The position numbers and the translations under genes are program-made. Below, piece by piece: positions 8,710 to 17,929 of a stretch of 64,000 nucleotides of DNA. The notes beneath the pieces are model-generated. The model did not search any database and was not told the DNA's origin. It saw only the letters and a list, made by a program, of their open reading frames with translations. Numbering within the stretch: the first letter of the stretch is position 1; every line of letters starts with the position of its first letter. This DNA is from JBDUDK01 sp040002995 (lineage in GTDB: Bacteria > Actinomycetota > Acidimicrobiia > Acidimicrobiales > Ilumatobacteraceae): assembly GCA_040002995.1 (NCBI GenBank), contig JBDUDK010000145.1, positions 5,919-69,918 of the forward strand. The letters run 5' to 3'.

Positions 8710-9507
8710 TTAGGCGCGCTGGGGGCGCTCGCGACGGAGGATCTCGCCGGCGATGCGGAGGGCGTCGGGTCCGTAGCGCTGGTCGGCGAGGAGGATCAGC
8801 CGGTCGACGCCGAGGTCGTCGAGTTTGCGCCGCTGTGCGGTCCGGGGGTCGAGCCACTTGTCGTCGAGCGCGCCGAAGACCGTGGCGAGGAACGGCCGCT
8901 CGCCGGCCGCGGTCCTGGCCTCCTTCAGCAGATCGCCGAGGTGAGGATTGAAGGCCTGGGTATTGATGCCGTCGCCGACGCGTCCCGACAGCTCGGCCAT
9001 CTTCGGACCAAACGCGCCGATGATGATCGGAGGACGCGGATCAGGGCGTTGGAACCCGAGCCCCGCCCCGGTCCAGCAACCGCGGATGATGCGCACGGCA
9101 TCTTCGACCATGCGGCGCCTGACATCGTCTGACGGCACGGTGCGCTTCAGCGCGATCTGTTCGGCCGCGTAAGGCGTGTCCTTGCCGCCGCCAGCCCCGA
9201 GGCCGAGCATGAGCCGCCCGTTCGACACCTCCTGAAGTGTGGCGGCCATCGCCGCGAGCGTGCCGGGATCGCGGTTGGCGACGTTGAGCACGAGCGGCCC
9301 GATCATCACCCGAGACGTGACCTCGGCCAGCGCGGACAGCAACGTCCAGCACTCGAGGACATGCTCGCGACGGTGTACCCGACCCGCGAGGTGGTCCCAC
9401 GTCCAGATCCCGTCGAAACCCGCCTCTTCCGCCGCTAGGGCGGCCGCCCGGAGGTCGGCCCAGCGGGCGCCAAACGGGTCGAGCAAAAGATCGACCTTGA
9501 GCGCCAT
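8710..9507 (-). CDS. LLM-class (luciferase-like) F420-dependent oxidoreductase
   Basis: A 265-residue TIM-barrel protein starting at MALKVDLLLDP; an in-frame ATG 15 codons upstream exists but lacks family similarity. Motifs include AAEEAGFDGIWTWDHL, LLSALAEVTSRVMIGPLV and VSNGRLMLGLGAGG, typical of the LLM superfamily that uses F420 or FMN. It probably transfers hydride to or from an unknown small molecule. It faces the phospho-sugar mutase gene divergently, with 84 bp between the starts. Confidence 0.88.
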   Translation of the reverse strand: MALKVDLLLDPFGARWADLRAAALAAEEAGFDGIWTWDHLAGRVHRREHVLECWTLLSALAEVTSRVMIGPLVLNVANRDPGTLAAMAATLQEVSNGRLMLGLGAGGGKDTPYAAEQIALKRTVPSDDVRRRMVEDAVRIIRGCWTGAGLGFQRPDPRPPIIIGAFGPKMAELSGRVGDGINTQAFNPHLGDLLKEARTAAGERPFLATVFGALDDKWLDPRTAQRRKLDDLGVDRLILLADQRYGPDALRIAGEILRRERPQRA

Positions 9508-9591
9508 GACTGCCCCATGCTGCCACCGATGGGCCACGATGTTCACAACCATGAAATCTGGGATCAACGCCGCCCGACCGAGGCCGGCGTC

Positions 9592-11190
9592 GTGAAAGAC
9601 GACCTCGTCCAGCAGGTGCAGGCGTGGATCGCGGCCGACCCCGACCCCGACACCCGCGCCGAGCTTCAGGCGTTGCTCGACGCCGGCGACGAAGCCGCGC
9701 TGGCCGATCGATTCGACGGACGGCTGCAATTCGGCACGGCCGGTTTGCGGGGAGCGATCGGCGCGGGTCCCCAGCGCATGAACAGGGTCATCGTGCGCCG
9801 CGCCGCGTGGGGCTTCGGCCGCTGGCTGCTCGACCAGACCCCCGGTGCCGCCGACGCCGGCGTGGCGATCGGTTATGACGCGCGCCGCAAGAGCGATGTC
9901 TTCGCGCAAGACACAGCGCAGGTGCTTGCGGCCATGGGCATCCGCGCGTTCCTTCTCGCCCGCCGGTTACCAACTCCGCTGCTCGCGTTCGCCGTGCACC
10001 ACCTCGGCTGCGCGGGCGGCGTGATGGTTACCGCCTCGCACAACCCGCCGAGCGATAACGGCTACAAGGTGTATCTCGCCGATGCGGCACAGATCGTGGC
10101 GCCCGCCGACGTCGAGATCTCTGCGCGCATCGACGGCGCGCCCGACGACATTGACCTAGCTCCCGCGGGTTTTCCTTTGATCATCAGCGTCGACGCCGAG
10201 GTTGTCGACGCGTACGTGAAGGGTGCGGTCGCGGTTCCCTTTGTGCCTCACGCACGCGATGTGCGCGTCGCCTACACACCACTGCACGGCGTCGGGCGCG
10301 CGGTCGCGATGGAGGCGTTTGTCCGAGCCGGCTTCCCTCCGCCCGCCGTCGTCGCCGAGCAAGCCGAGCCCGATCCGACGTTTCCCACAGTGGCGTTTCC
10401 CAACCCGGAGGAGCCGGGGGCCATGGACCTGCTGCTGGCTCTGGCCCGGTCCACCCAAGCGGACATCGCGCTGGCGAACGACCCCGACGCCGATCGGTTG
10501 GCGGCGGCCATCCCGAGCCGCGACGGATGGCGGGTGCTGAGCGGCAACGAGCTGGGCTGGCTGCTCGCTGACCATGTGCTGCAACACACATCAGGCGACC
10601 ACCGCTTGGTCGTCACCACCGTGGTGTCGTCGAAGCTTCTGTCGAAGATGGCGGCCGCGGAGCACGTCGTCTACGCCGAGACCCTCACGGGCTTCAAGTG
10701 GATTGCCCGCGCCATCGCCGAACACCCGCAGACGAGATTCGTCTTCGGCTACGAACAGGCGCTCGGCTACCTCGTAGGTGACACCCTCACCCGTGACAAG
10801 GACGGCATCACCGCGGCGCTGGTCATGGCTGAAATTGCCGCGCTCGCGAAGCTCCACGGCGTCACCGTGCAGGACCGACTCGACGACATCGAGCGTCGCT
10901 ACGGGCGCCATCGTCTGGCCGAGCGGTCCCTGCGGCTCGATCCCGCCGAGATGAGCGCGTTCATGGAGCACTTGCGCGTCGAACCCCCGAAATCTCTCGC
11001 GGGTGTTGCCGTCGAATCGGTGACCGAGCGCGCCGATGCCGAGCTGTTCATCCTGCAGTTGGCCGGCGGCGCACGGGTGCTGGTTCGGCCGAGCGGTACC
11101 GAACCCAAGGTGAAGCTCTACGCGGAGGTCGTGGGCGATCAGGTCGACCCCGACGATCTCCTCGCCGTGCTCTACCAGAGTCCGAACTGA
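9592..11190 (+). CDS. pmmB: phospho-sugar mutase (PgcA/PmmB-like; possible phosphopentomutase)
   Basis: A 532-residue alpha-D-phosphohexomutase starting at GTG 9592, where the family's N-terminal AWIAADPDPDTRAEL begins. Catalytic phosphoserine loop TASHNPPSDNGYKVY, metal loop NDPDADRLA, sugar-binding GYEQALGYLVGD and phosphate-binding RPSGTEPKVKLY appear in the expected order. It sits next to the purine nucleoside phosphorylase gene, as Rv3308 (PmmB) does in M. tuberculosis. The context suggests conversion of (deoxy)ribose-1-phosphate to the 5-phosphate for DeoC, but hexose phosphates remain possible. The 3' end overlaps convergent upp by 19 nt. Confidence 0.9.
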   Translation: MKDDLVQQVQAWIAADPDPDTRAELQALLDAGDEAALADRFDGRLQFGTAGLRGAIGAGPQRMNRVIVRRAAWGFGRWLLDQTPGAADAGVAIGYDARRKSDVFAQDTAQVLAAMGIRAFLLARRLPTPLLAFAVHHLGCAGGVMVTASHNPPSDNGYKVYLADAAQIVAPADVEISARIDGAPDDIDLAPAGFPLIISVDAEVVDAYVKGAVAVPFVPHARDVRVAYTPLHGVGRAVAMEAFVRAGFPPPAVVAEQAEPDPTFPTVAFPNPEEPGAMDLLLALARSTQADIALANDPDADRLAAAIPSRDGWRVLSGNELGWLLADHVLQHTSGDHRLVVTTVVSSKLLSKMAAAEHVVYAETLTGFKWIARAIAEHPQTRFVFGYEQALGYLVGDTLTRDKDGITAALVMAEIAALAKLHGVTVQDRLDDIERRYGRHRLAERSLRLDPAEMSAFMEHLRVEPPKSLAGVAVESVTERADAELFILQLAGGARVLVRPSGTEPKVKLYAEVVGDQVDPDDLLAVLYQSPN

Positions 11191-11798
11191 CGATCGCCCG
11201 CATCCCCCAAGCCGGGCACGATGTAGGCCTTCTCGTTTAGATGGTCGTCGATCGCCGCGGTAACCACGTGCACGTCGATGCCGAGCTCTTCGATCCGCGC
11301 CAGACCCTCCGGTGCCGCCAGCACGCAGACCACCGTGATCGGCGTCGGTGCGCCCCGACCGGTGAGGAGCAGCAACGCGTGCTCGAGCGACCCACCCGTG
11401 GCGAGCATCGGATCGAGCACCATCACCGGCCGCCCGTCGAGCCGCTCGGGCAACTTGGCAAGGTACGCGCGGGCCTCGAACGTTGCCTCGTCGCGCGCCA
11501 AGCCCACGAAGCCCACCTCGGCCGACGGCAGGAGTCGTAGCGCGGCGTCGACCATCCCCACGCCGGCCCGAAGAATCGGAACGAGCATCGGTGACGCGCC
11601 TAAGCGGACCCCGGTCGTAATCATGAGCGGCGTGCGCACTTCGAACGCCTCGACAGGAAGGGACCGAGACGCCTCGTAGATCAGCATGCCGGCGAGCCCG
11701 TCGAGCGCCTGACGAAACGCCGCGTTGACGGTGTTCGCGTCGCGCAGGATCGTGAGGCGCTCGGCCACGAGCGGGTGGTCGATGACGGTGGTGCGCAT
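11172..11798 (-). CDS. upp: uracil phosphoribosyltransferase
   Basis: A 208-residue type I PRTase making UMP from uracil and PRPP. The start MRTTVIDHPLVAERLT is the usual Upp N-terminus; the frame extends 11 codons further upstream without similarity. The PRPP-binding loop is VMVLDPMLATGGS, and the C-terminal uracil-binding segment is AYIVPGLGDAGDRQFG. It recycles uracil released by pyrimidine phosphorolysis (DeoA, Cdd in the same island). Confidence 0.96.
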   Translation of the reverse strand: MRTTVIDHPLVAERLTILRDANTVNAAFRQALDGLAGMLIYEASRSLPVEAFEVRTPLMITTGVRLGASPMLVPILRAGVGMVDAALRLLPSAEVGFVGLARDEATFEARAYLAKLPERLDGRPVMVLDPMLATGGSLEHALLLLTGRGAPTPITVVCVLAAPEGLARIEELGIDVHVVTAAIDDHLNEKAYIVPGLGDAGDRQFGLW

Positions 11799-11839
11799 CG
11801 CCCCATCCTGGCAGCACCAGCCCGTATGCACGGACGGGT

Positions 11840-12814
11840 GTGAGCGGCAAAGATGGGCTCGTGCCCGTCCTCACCCATGTCGACGATCTGCCCGACGTCG
11901 CCGCGTCGTCGTCGGCCTTAAGACGTTTCCTGCACGGCCTTCCCGGTGTCGACCAGGTTGGTGTCGAGGTCCGTGTCGCCGATCTCGCCACCCGCTCGAT
12001 CAAGCGCGAAGCCAAGCGTTTCGCGCTCGATCTCGCAGTGTCGATGGTCGATCTCACCACGCTCGAAGGAGCCGACACACCCGGCAAGGTGAAGGCCTTG
12101 TGCGCGAAGGGTCGTGAGCCCGATCCGGGCGATCCGTCGTGTCCCCGAGTGGCGGCGATCTGCATCTATCCCGATCGGGTCGCCATCGCGAAGACGGCCC
12201 TCGCGGGCAGCACCATCAAGGTCGCATCGGTGGCCACGGCGTTCCCCTCAGGTCGGGCGGCGTTGCCGGTGAAGCTGGCCGACGTGCGCACCGCGGTCGA
12301 CGCGGGCGCCGACGAAATCGACATGGTGATCGACAGGGGCGCGTTCCTTGCGGGTCACTACGAACAGGTGCTCGACGAGATCGTCGCGGTGAAGGAGGCG
12401 TGTGGCCCCGCCCATCTCAAAGTCATCTTCGAAACCGGTGAGTTGGTCACGCTCGACAACGTGCGACGAATGTCGTGGTTGGCGATGATCGCGGGCGCGG
12501 ATTTCATCAAGACATCCACGGGGAAGGTCGTGCCGGCGGCGACGCCACCGGTCGTGCTCGTCATGCTCCAAGCCGTCCGCGACTTCCACGAGCTCACCGG
12601 GCGCGAAGTCGGCGTGAAGCCCGCCGGCGGGATGCGGACCGCGAAGGAAGCGGTTCGCTATCTCGTGATGGTTCACGAGGAGGCGGGTCCTCGCTGGCTG
12701 ACCCCCAACCTGTTCCGGTTCGGGGCGTCGTCCCTGCTCAACGACATCCTCATGCAGCGGCGCAAGCAGGCCAGCGGCCACTACGCCAGCCCCTACGACG
12801 TCACGCTCGACTGA
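11840..12814 (+). CDS. deoC: deoxyribose-phosphate aldolase
   Basis: A class I aldolase cleaving 2-deoxyribose-5-phosphate to glyceraldehyde-3-phosphate and acetaldehyde. The GTG at 11840 gives 324 residues; another GTG at 11861 is possible. The Schiff-base lysine is Lys224 in FIKTSTGK, with supporting Lys194 (LKVIFETG) and Lys260 (GVKPAGG). It is longer than E. coli DeoC, with an N-terminal extension of about 60 residues. The stop overlaps the next start by one base, coupling it to the aldehyde dehydrogenase that can consume its acetaldehyde. Confidence 0.95.
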   Translation: MSGKDGLVPVLTHVDDLPDVAASSSALRRFLHGLPGVDQVGVEVRVADLATRSIKREAKRFALDLAVSMVDLTTLEGADTPGKVKALCAKGREPDPGDPSCPRVAAICIYPDRVAIAKTALAGSTIKVASVATAFPSGRAALPVKLADVRTAVDAGADEIDMVIDRGAFLAGHYEQVLDEIVAVKEACGPAHLKVIFETGELVTLDNVRRMSWLAMIAGADFIKTSTGKVVPAATPPVVLVMLQAVRDFHELTGREVGVKPAGGMRTAKEAVRYLVMVHEEAGPRWLTPNLFRFGASSLLNDILMQRRKQASGHYASPYDVTLD

Positions 12815-14286
12815 TGGCCACCAGCACGGTGCCCGATCTCGTCACTCCTACATGGGAGTACGCGCCCGCCCCTGAGGCCCGCGACATAGTCACGATTCGA
12901 TCCAGCTATGGGTTGTTCATCGGCGGACGCTGGGTCGACACCGTCGAGGGGTCGTCGTTCAAGACGATCAACCCGGCCACCGAGGAGGTGCTCGCCGAAG
13001 TGCAGTCGGCGAGCGCGCGCGATGTCGACCGAGCGGTGAAGGCGGCGCGCACAGCGTTCACGCGCTGGTCACAACGCACGGGAGCCGAGCGTGGCAAGTA
13101 CCTCTATCGCATCGCACGTCTCATGCAGGAGCGGGCCCGCGAGCTTGCGGTGCTCGAATCACTCGACAACGGCAAGCCGATCAAGGAGAGCCGCGATGTC
13201 GACCTGCCCCTCGTCGCCGCGCACTTCTTCCACTATGCGGGCTGGGCCGACAAGCTCGACTGGGCGGGCCTCGGGCCGGATCCTCGTCCCCTCGGAGTCG
13301 CCGGTCAGATCATTCCGTGGAACTTCCCATTGCTGATGCTGGCGTGGAAGATCGCGCCCGCTCTCGCGTGCGGCAACACGGTCGTGCTCAAGCCGGCGGA
13401 AACGACACCTCTCACCGCGCTGGCATTTGCCGACATCTGCGCGCAGGCCGACCTGCCGCCTGGGGTCGTCAACATCGTCACCGGGGCCGGCGAGACCGGA
13501 CGGGCGCTCGTCAACCACCGTGGCGTCAACAAGATCGCGTTCACCGGTTCCACCGAAGTCGGCAAGGAGATCCAACGTTCGCTCGCCGGCACTGACATTC
13601 ATCTCACCCTCGAGCTGGGTGGCAAAGCGGCCAATATCGTCTTCGACGACGCCCCCATCGATCAGGCGATCGAGGGCATCGTGAACGGCATCTTCTTCAA
13701 TCAGGGTCATGTGTGCTGCGCGGGCTCGCGCCTGCTCGTGCAGGAGAGCGTCCACGATGCCGTGATCGCCAAGCTCAAGCGGCGCCTGGGAACGCTTCAC
13801 CTCGGCGATCCGCTCGACAAGAACACCGACATCGGCGCGATCAACTCGGCCGCGCAACTCTCCCGCATCAAAGAGCTCGTCTCGGTGGGAGAGGCCGAGG
13901 GTGCTCAGCGCTGGCAGCCCGTCTGCCCGTTGCCCGCCAAGGGCTTCTGGTTCGCGCCGACGTTGTTCACCAACGTCGGGCAGTCGAGTCGGATCGCGCG
14001 CGAGGAGATCTTCGGCCCTGTTCTCTCAGTCCTTACGTTTCGCACCCCGGAGGAAGCGATCGCCAAGGCCAACAACACGCCCTACGGCCTTTCTGCCGGG
14101 GTCTGGACCGAGAAGGGCTCGCGGATCTTGTGGATGGCGAACCGGCTGAAGGCCGGCGTGGTGTGGGCGAACACGTTCAACCGCTTCGACCCGACCTCGC
14201 CGTTCGGTGGCTACAAGGAATCGGGTTTCGGACGTGAGGGCGGACGCCACGGACTCGCCGCGTACCTGCACGCCGGCAGTGGATGA
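12814..14286 (+). CDS. aldehyde dehydrogenase
   Basis: A 490-residue NAD(P)+-dependent aldehyde dehydrogenase. IPWNFPLLMLAWKIAPAL binds the cofactor and substrate, Glu267 (LELGGK) is the general base and the first Cys of HVCCAGSR (Cys301) the nucleophile. The ATG overlaps the deoC stop, so oxidation of DeoC-derived acetaldehyde to acetate is the likely job. The 3' end overlaps by 4 nt a second, shorter ALDH-like gene. Confidence 0.93.
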   Translation: MATSTVPDLVTPTWEYAPAPEARDIVTIRSSYGLFIGGRWVDTVEGSSFKTINPATEEVLAEVQSASARDVDRAVKAARTAFTRWSQRTGAERGKYLYRIARLMQERARELAVLESLDNGKPIKESRDVDLPLVAAHFFHYAGWADKLDWAGLGPDPRPLGVAGQIIPWNFPLLMLAWKIAPALACGNTVVLKPAETTPLTALAFADICAQADLPPGVVNIVTGAGETGRALVNHRGVNKIAFTGSTEVGKEIQRSLAGTDIHLTLELGGKAANIVFDDAPIDQAIEGIVNGIFFNQGHVCCAGSRLLVQESVHDAVIAKLKRRLGTLHLGDPLDKNTDIGAINSAAQLSRIKELVSVGEAEGAQRWQPVCPLPAKGFWFAPTLFTNVGQSSRIAREEIFGPVLSVLTFRTPEEAIAKANNTPYGLSAGVWTEKGSRILWMANRLKAGVVWANTFNRFDPTSPFGGYKESGFGREGGRHGLAAYLHAGSG

Positions 14287-15155
14287 TGGAGCGGCTCGAC
14301 GTCCGCAAGACCTACAAACTCTACGTCGGCGGCGCGTTCCCGCGCAGCGAGAGCGGCCGCACGTACGAGGTCAGCGACACCAAGGGACGCTTCGTCGCCA
14401 ACGCGGCGAGGGCGTCGCGAAAGGATGCTCGCGATGCCGTCGTCGCGGCCCGCGCCGCGGCCTCAAGCTGGTCGGGCGCCACCGCGTACAACCGCGGTCA
14501 GGTGCTGTACCGCGTGGCCGAGATCATGGAGGGACGGCGCCAACAGTTCGTCGTCGAGCTGACCACCGGCGAAGGACGTACCGCGCGCGTCGCGTCCACG
14601 ATCGTCGACGCCGCGATCGATCGCTGGGTGTGGTTCGCAGGCTGGAGCGACAAGCTCACCATGATCGACGGCGCGTCGAACCCCGTGGCCGGTCCGTACT
14701 TCAACTTCAGTGTTCCCGAACCCATGGGCGTGGTCGCCGTGCTCGCGCCGCAGGTGTCGTCTCTCCTCGGTCTGGTCAACGTGGTGGCGCCGGTGATCGT
14801 GAGCGGCAACACGTGTGTCGTCGTCGCGTCCGAGAAGGCGCCCCTTTCCGCGGTCACGTTGGGTGAGGTGTTGTCGACATCCGACGTTCCCGGTGGTGTC
14901 GTGAATGTGCTCACCGGGTTCACCGAGGAGCTCGCTGTCCCACTCAGTGAGCACCGCGATGTCGACGGCATCGACCTCTGTGGCGTGACCGACCGGGAAC
15001 TGGGCCGTCGCCTCGAAATCGCGGCTGCCGACAACACCAAACGCGTACGACGGGCACCCTCGGCGGAGCCCGACTGGCTCTTGTCGAACGGCGGCCCGCG
15101 TAGCATGCTCGATTGGTGCGAGATCAAGACGGTCTGGCATCCATTGGGGGTATGA
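14283..15155 (+). CDS. truncated aldehyde-dehydrogenase-like protein lacking the catalytic half
   Basis: 290 residues. The N-terminal 250 follow the ALDH cofactor domain (TYKLYVGGAFPRSESGRTYE, PEPMGVVAVLAP, SGNTCVVVASEKAPLS, VLTGFTEELAVPL). The chain ends where the catalytic Glu would be and never reaches the Cys region. A 35-residue tail ending in EIKTVWHPLGV replaces it. It is probably not a decay product: the frame is intact and overlaps the full ALDH gene by 4 nt. I recall the same deoC-ALDH-short ALDH order in streptomycetes. It may be a partner or regulatory subunit of the active enzyme. Confidence 0.85.
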   Translation: MMERLDVRKTYKLYVGGAFPRSESGRTYEVSDTKGRFVANAARASRKDARDAVVAARAAASSWSGATAYNRGQVLYRVAEIMEGRRQQFVVELTTGEGRTARVASTIVDAAIDRWVWFAGWSDKLTMIDGASNPVAGPYFNFSVPEPMGVVAVLAPQVSSLLGLVNVVAPVIVSGNTCVVVASEKAPLSAVTLGEVLSTSDVPGGVVNVLTGFTEELAVPLSEHRDVDGIDLCGVTDRELGRRLEIAAADNTKRVRRAPSAEPDWLLSNGGPRSMLDWCEIKTVWHPLGV

Positions 15156-15156
15156 C

Positions 15157-15924
15157 ATGAGCGAACGTTCGAGCTACGCGCCCGGTACGCCTTGCTGGGT
15201 CGATGTTTCGTCACCCGACGTCAGTGCATCCGCGGCGTTCTACGCGGGGCTGTTCGGCTGGGAAATCGTTGACCTCGGCCCTGATGCCGGGGGCTACTCA
15301 ATGTGCGCGGTGCGCGGCAAGAACGTGGCGGGCATCGGCCCGCATCAAGACCCGAACTCGCCGCCGGCGTGGACCACCTACATCGCCTCCGACAACGCCG
15401 ACTCGACGGCCGAAAACGCCAAGGCTGCCGGCGGCATGGTCGTGCTCGAGCCGTTCGACGTTTTCGATGCCGGCCGCATGTGTTTCTTCATCGACGCGGC
15501 TGGGGCGTTTACTGGCGTGTGGCAGGCGGGCCAGCACATCGGTGCCCAGCTGGTGAACGAGCCTGGCGCGCTGTGCTGGAACGAGTTGACGTGTCGCGAT
15601 ATCGAGGGTGCGAAGGCATTCTATAAGTCCGTGTTCGGATGGGACGGGGTGGCGTCCGACGCCGGCGGCTTCGAGTATGTGGAATGGCAGCTCGATGGCC
15701 AGAGCGTGGCTGGAATGATGCCTATGACCGACGACATGCCATCGAACACTCCATCGCACTGGACGACGTATTTCGCGGTGGCCGACTGCGATGCCTCCAT
15801 CAAGAAGGTGGGCGCGCTGGGCGGCGGGGTTGTGGTGGCGCCGATGGACAGCCCTCCGGGCCGCTTTGCGGTAGTGAGCGACCCGTTCGGTGTTTCGTTC
15901 GGCATCATCGCCCTCGCCGGGTAA
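15157..15924 (+). CDS. two-domain VOC family protein
   Basis: 255 residues with two VOC modules: residues 1-125 (GTPCWVDVSSPDVSASAAFY onward) and 130-255 (GALCWNELTCRDIEGAKAFY onward). The two halves are clear internal duplicates, as in mycobacterial CFP30B-like glyoxalase-family proteins. The substrate is unknown. It lies two bases after the short ALDH gene and may belong to the same transcript, perhaps handling reactive aldehydes. Confidence 0.88.
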   Translation: MSERSSYAPGTPCWVDVSSPDVSASAAFYAGLFGWEIVDLGPDAGGYSMCAVRGKNVAGIGPHQDPNSPPAWTTYIASDNADSTAENAKAAGGMVVLEPFDVFDAGRMCFFIDAAGAFTGVWQAGQHIGAQLVNEPGALCWNELTCRDIEGAKAFYKSVFGWDGVASDAGGFEYVEWQLDGQSVAGMMPMTDDMPSNTPSHWTTYFAVADCDASIKKVGALGGGVVVAPMDSPPGRFAVVSDPFGVSFGIIALAG

Positions 15925-15934
15925 GGCGCGCGCT

Positions 15935-17002
15935 CTAGCGGAGGTTGGCGTAGGCCGGCTTGATCACGGTGTTGATGAGCCGCAGCCGCTCGTCGAAGTG
16001 GGCGAACGCGCTCTTCATCGCGTTCACCGTCAGCCACTCAAGGTCGAGCCAGCCATAGCCGAACGCCGCGCAAAGGCCGGCCATCTCCGACGTCATCGAC
16101 ACATTCGACATGAGCCGGTTGTCGGTGTTCACCGTGACGCGGAATCTCAGCCGGGCCAGCAGGCCGATGGGGTGCTCCGCGATTGAAGGGGACGCGCCGG
16201 TGTGCACGTTCGATGTCGGGCACATCTCGAGCGGCACCCGACGGTCGCGTACGTATTCGGCGAGACGCCCGAGCACCGGCTCGCCGTCGGGGTCGGTCGT
16301 GATGTCGTCGACGATGCGGACTCCATGCCCTAGGCGCTCCGCAGCACACCATTGCAACGCCTCCCATATCGACGGAAGGCCAAACGCTTCACCGGCGTGA
16401 ATGGTGGTGTGGAAGTTGTTGCGCTGCACGAGTTGAAAGGCGTCGAGGTGTCGAGTGGGCGGGTATCCGGCTTCGGCACCCGCGATGTCGAAGCCAACGA
16501 CTCCCGCATCGCGCCAGCGCACGGCGAGCTCGGCGATCTCAGTGGAGCGCGCCGCTGTGCGCATCGCGGTGAGCAGCGTGTTGACGACGATGCCGCGGCC
16601 GGCCGAGCCGGACGCGAACCCCGCGAGCACCGCTTCGACGACGTCGTCGAGGGAGAGACCCTTCTCGACGTGAAGCTCGGGCGCGAAGCGAACCTCCGCA
16701 TACACGACGCCGTCCGCGGCGAGGTCCTCTGCACATTCCGCGGCCACGCGCGTGAGCGCCTCAGCCGTTTGCAGAACGCCGACGGTGTGCTGGAACGTCT
16801 CGAGGTAGAGGGCGAGGTCGAGCCGGTCGGCGCCCCGCTGGAACCACAGCGAAAGCTCGTCGGGATTGGTGGTGGGCAACTCGTGGCAGATGTCGCGAGC
16901 GAGATCGATGATCGTGGTAGGACGCAGTCCGCCGTCGAGGTGATCATGCAGTACGACCTTCGGCGCCCGCCTGATCGCATCGATCGTCAGCGGGCTCGGC
17001 AT
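15935..17002 (-). CDS. add: adenosine deaminase
   Basis: A 355-residue zinc hydrolase converting (deoxy)adenosine to (deoxy)inosine. The start MPSPLTIDAIRRAPKVVLHDHLDGG supplies the HxH zinc pair; HAGEAFG carries the third His and the catalytic Glu; RLGHGVRI and the VTVNTDNRLMS segment hold the remaining His and Asp. Its product is the substrate of the purine nucleoside phosphorylase encoded at 7701. It is convergent with the VOC gene, 10 bp apart. Confidence 0.95.
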   Translation of the reverse strand: MPSPLTIDAIRRAPKVVLHDHLDGGLRPTTIIDLARDICHELPTTNPDELSLWFQRGADRLDLALYLETFQHTVGVLQTAEALTRVAAECAEDLAADGVVYAEVRFAPELHVEKGLSLDDVVEAVLAGFASGSAGRGIVVNTLLTAMRTAARSTEIAELAVRWRDAGVVGFDIAGAEAGYPPTRHLDAFQLVQRNNFHTTIHAGEAFGLPSIWEALQWCAAERLGHGVRIVDDITTDPDGEPVLGRLAEYVRDRRVPLEMCPTSNVHTGASPSIAEHPIGLLARLRFRVTVNTDNRLMSNVSMTSEMAGLCAAFGYGWLDLEWLTVNAMKSAFAHFDERLRLINTVIKPAYANLR

Positions 17003-17029
17003 CCCCGGCAGGGTAACGGAAGACCTAGC

Positions 17030-17929
17030 GTGCGCCGAGTGGAACCGACAGGACCAGGATCCCCGTACACGGTGCTGTTCGACGAAGGCGACACTGGTGC
17101 GGAACTGGCCTCCTCGTTCGAGCCTCTGTACGGACGCTTCCGGCTGCCCGATCCCGTCGGCCGGCCGTGGGTGGGCATCAACCTCGTCATTTCGCGCGAC
17201 GGTCACGTGTCGTTCGGCGAACCGGGGTACCTGGGCGGTGACGCGGTGTCGGGGTACAACCGGCACGACACGTGGCTGATGGGCCTGCTCCGCTCGCGCG
17301 CCGACGCCATCCTCGTCGGCGACATGACTCTGCGCGTCGAACCCGAACACATATGGACGCCTGAGTACATCTTTCCCGAGGATGGTCCCGCGTTCGCGTG
17401 GCTCCGGGCGGCTGAGGGTCGCCGACCGGATCCGCTCGTGGTGTTCATCTCCCTCGACGGCGCGCTCAACACCGAGGCCACCACGCTCAACCGCGACGAC
17501 ATCGAGATCGTCGTGGCCACTACCGACGAGGGTGCAGTGGAGGCAGAGCGCCGTCTGCGGGGACGCCCCAATTGTGAGATCGTCGCGTTCGGAGCCGAAC
17601 GAGTCGACACCGCTGCGCTCGTGCATTGGCTCGGCGACACGAAAGGGATGCGCCACGTGCTCGCCGAAGGGGGACCGCGCGTGTACGGATCGGTACTCGC
17701 CGACGCGGTTCTCGACGAGGAGTTCGTGACCCTCTCACCCCTGATGCTGGGGTCGATCTCCTCGGCGGGCGAGCGTCGGCCATCGCTGGTGGAGGGCGTC
17801 GGGTTCGCTCCTGGCCTCACGCCCTACATGGCCCCGATCAGTCTGCGTCGGGCCGGCGACCACATGTTCCTGCGGTCTCGGGTGAGCTATCCCTACCAGT
17901 TCGTGCCGAGCGGACGCCCCTCGTCGTAG
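17030..17929 (+). CDS. RibD C-terminal-domain (dihydrofolate-reductase-fold) protein
   Basis: About 300 residues from GTG 17030 (GTG 17039 also possible). The reductase fold is shown by RPWVGINLVISRDGHVSF, LRSRADAILVGDMTLRVE and HVLAEGGPRVYGSVL, the usual NADPH and substrate segments of RibD-C proteins. No deaminase domain is present, so a free-standing reductase rather than bifunctional RibD. Its substrate is unclear. It is divergent from add (27 bp between starts) and its 3' end overlaps guaB1 by 37 nt on the opposite strand. Confidence 0.85.
   Translation: MRRVEPTGPGSPYTVLFDEGDTGAELASSFEPLYGRFRLPDPVGRPWVGINLVISRDGHVSFGEPGYLGGDAVSGYNRHDTWLMGLLRSRADAILVGDMTLRVEPEHIWTPEYIFPEDGPAFAWLRAAEGRRPDPLVVFISLDGALNTEATTLNRDDIEIVVATTDEGAVEAERRLRGRPNCEIVAFGAERVDTAALVHWLGDTKGMRHVLAEGGPRVYGSVLADAVLDEEFVTLSPLMLGSISSAGERRPSLVEGVGFAPGLTPYMAPISLRRAGDHMFLRSRVSYPYQFVPSGRPSS

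Noticed and set aside
11799..11839. short inverted repeat CCCGT...ACGGG before deoC as a DeoR-type operator
   Set aside because: The arms are only 5 bp and such matches are frequent at this GC content.
10591..12165. long minus-strand open frame over pmmB, upp and deoC
   Set aside because: Only a shadow frame; it mixes antisense sequences of three recognised genes and has no family motifs.
14283..15155. short ALDH as a frameshifted pseudogene
   Set aside because: The tail after the truncation is a continuous, composition-normal protein end and the next gene starts at once; no ALDH C-terminal half is present in any frame downstream.
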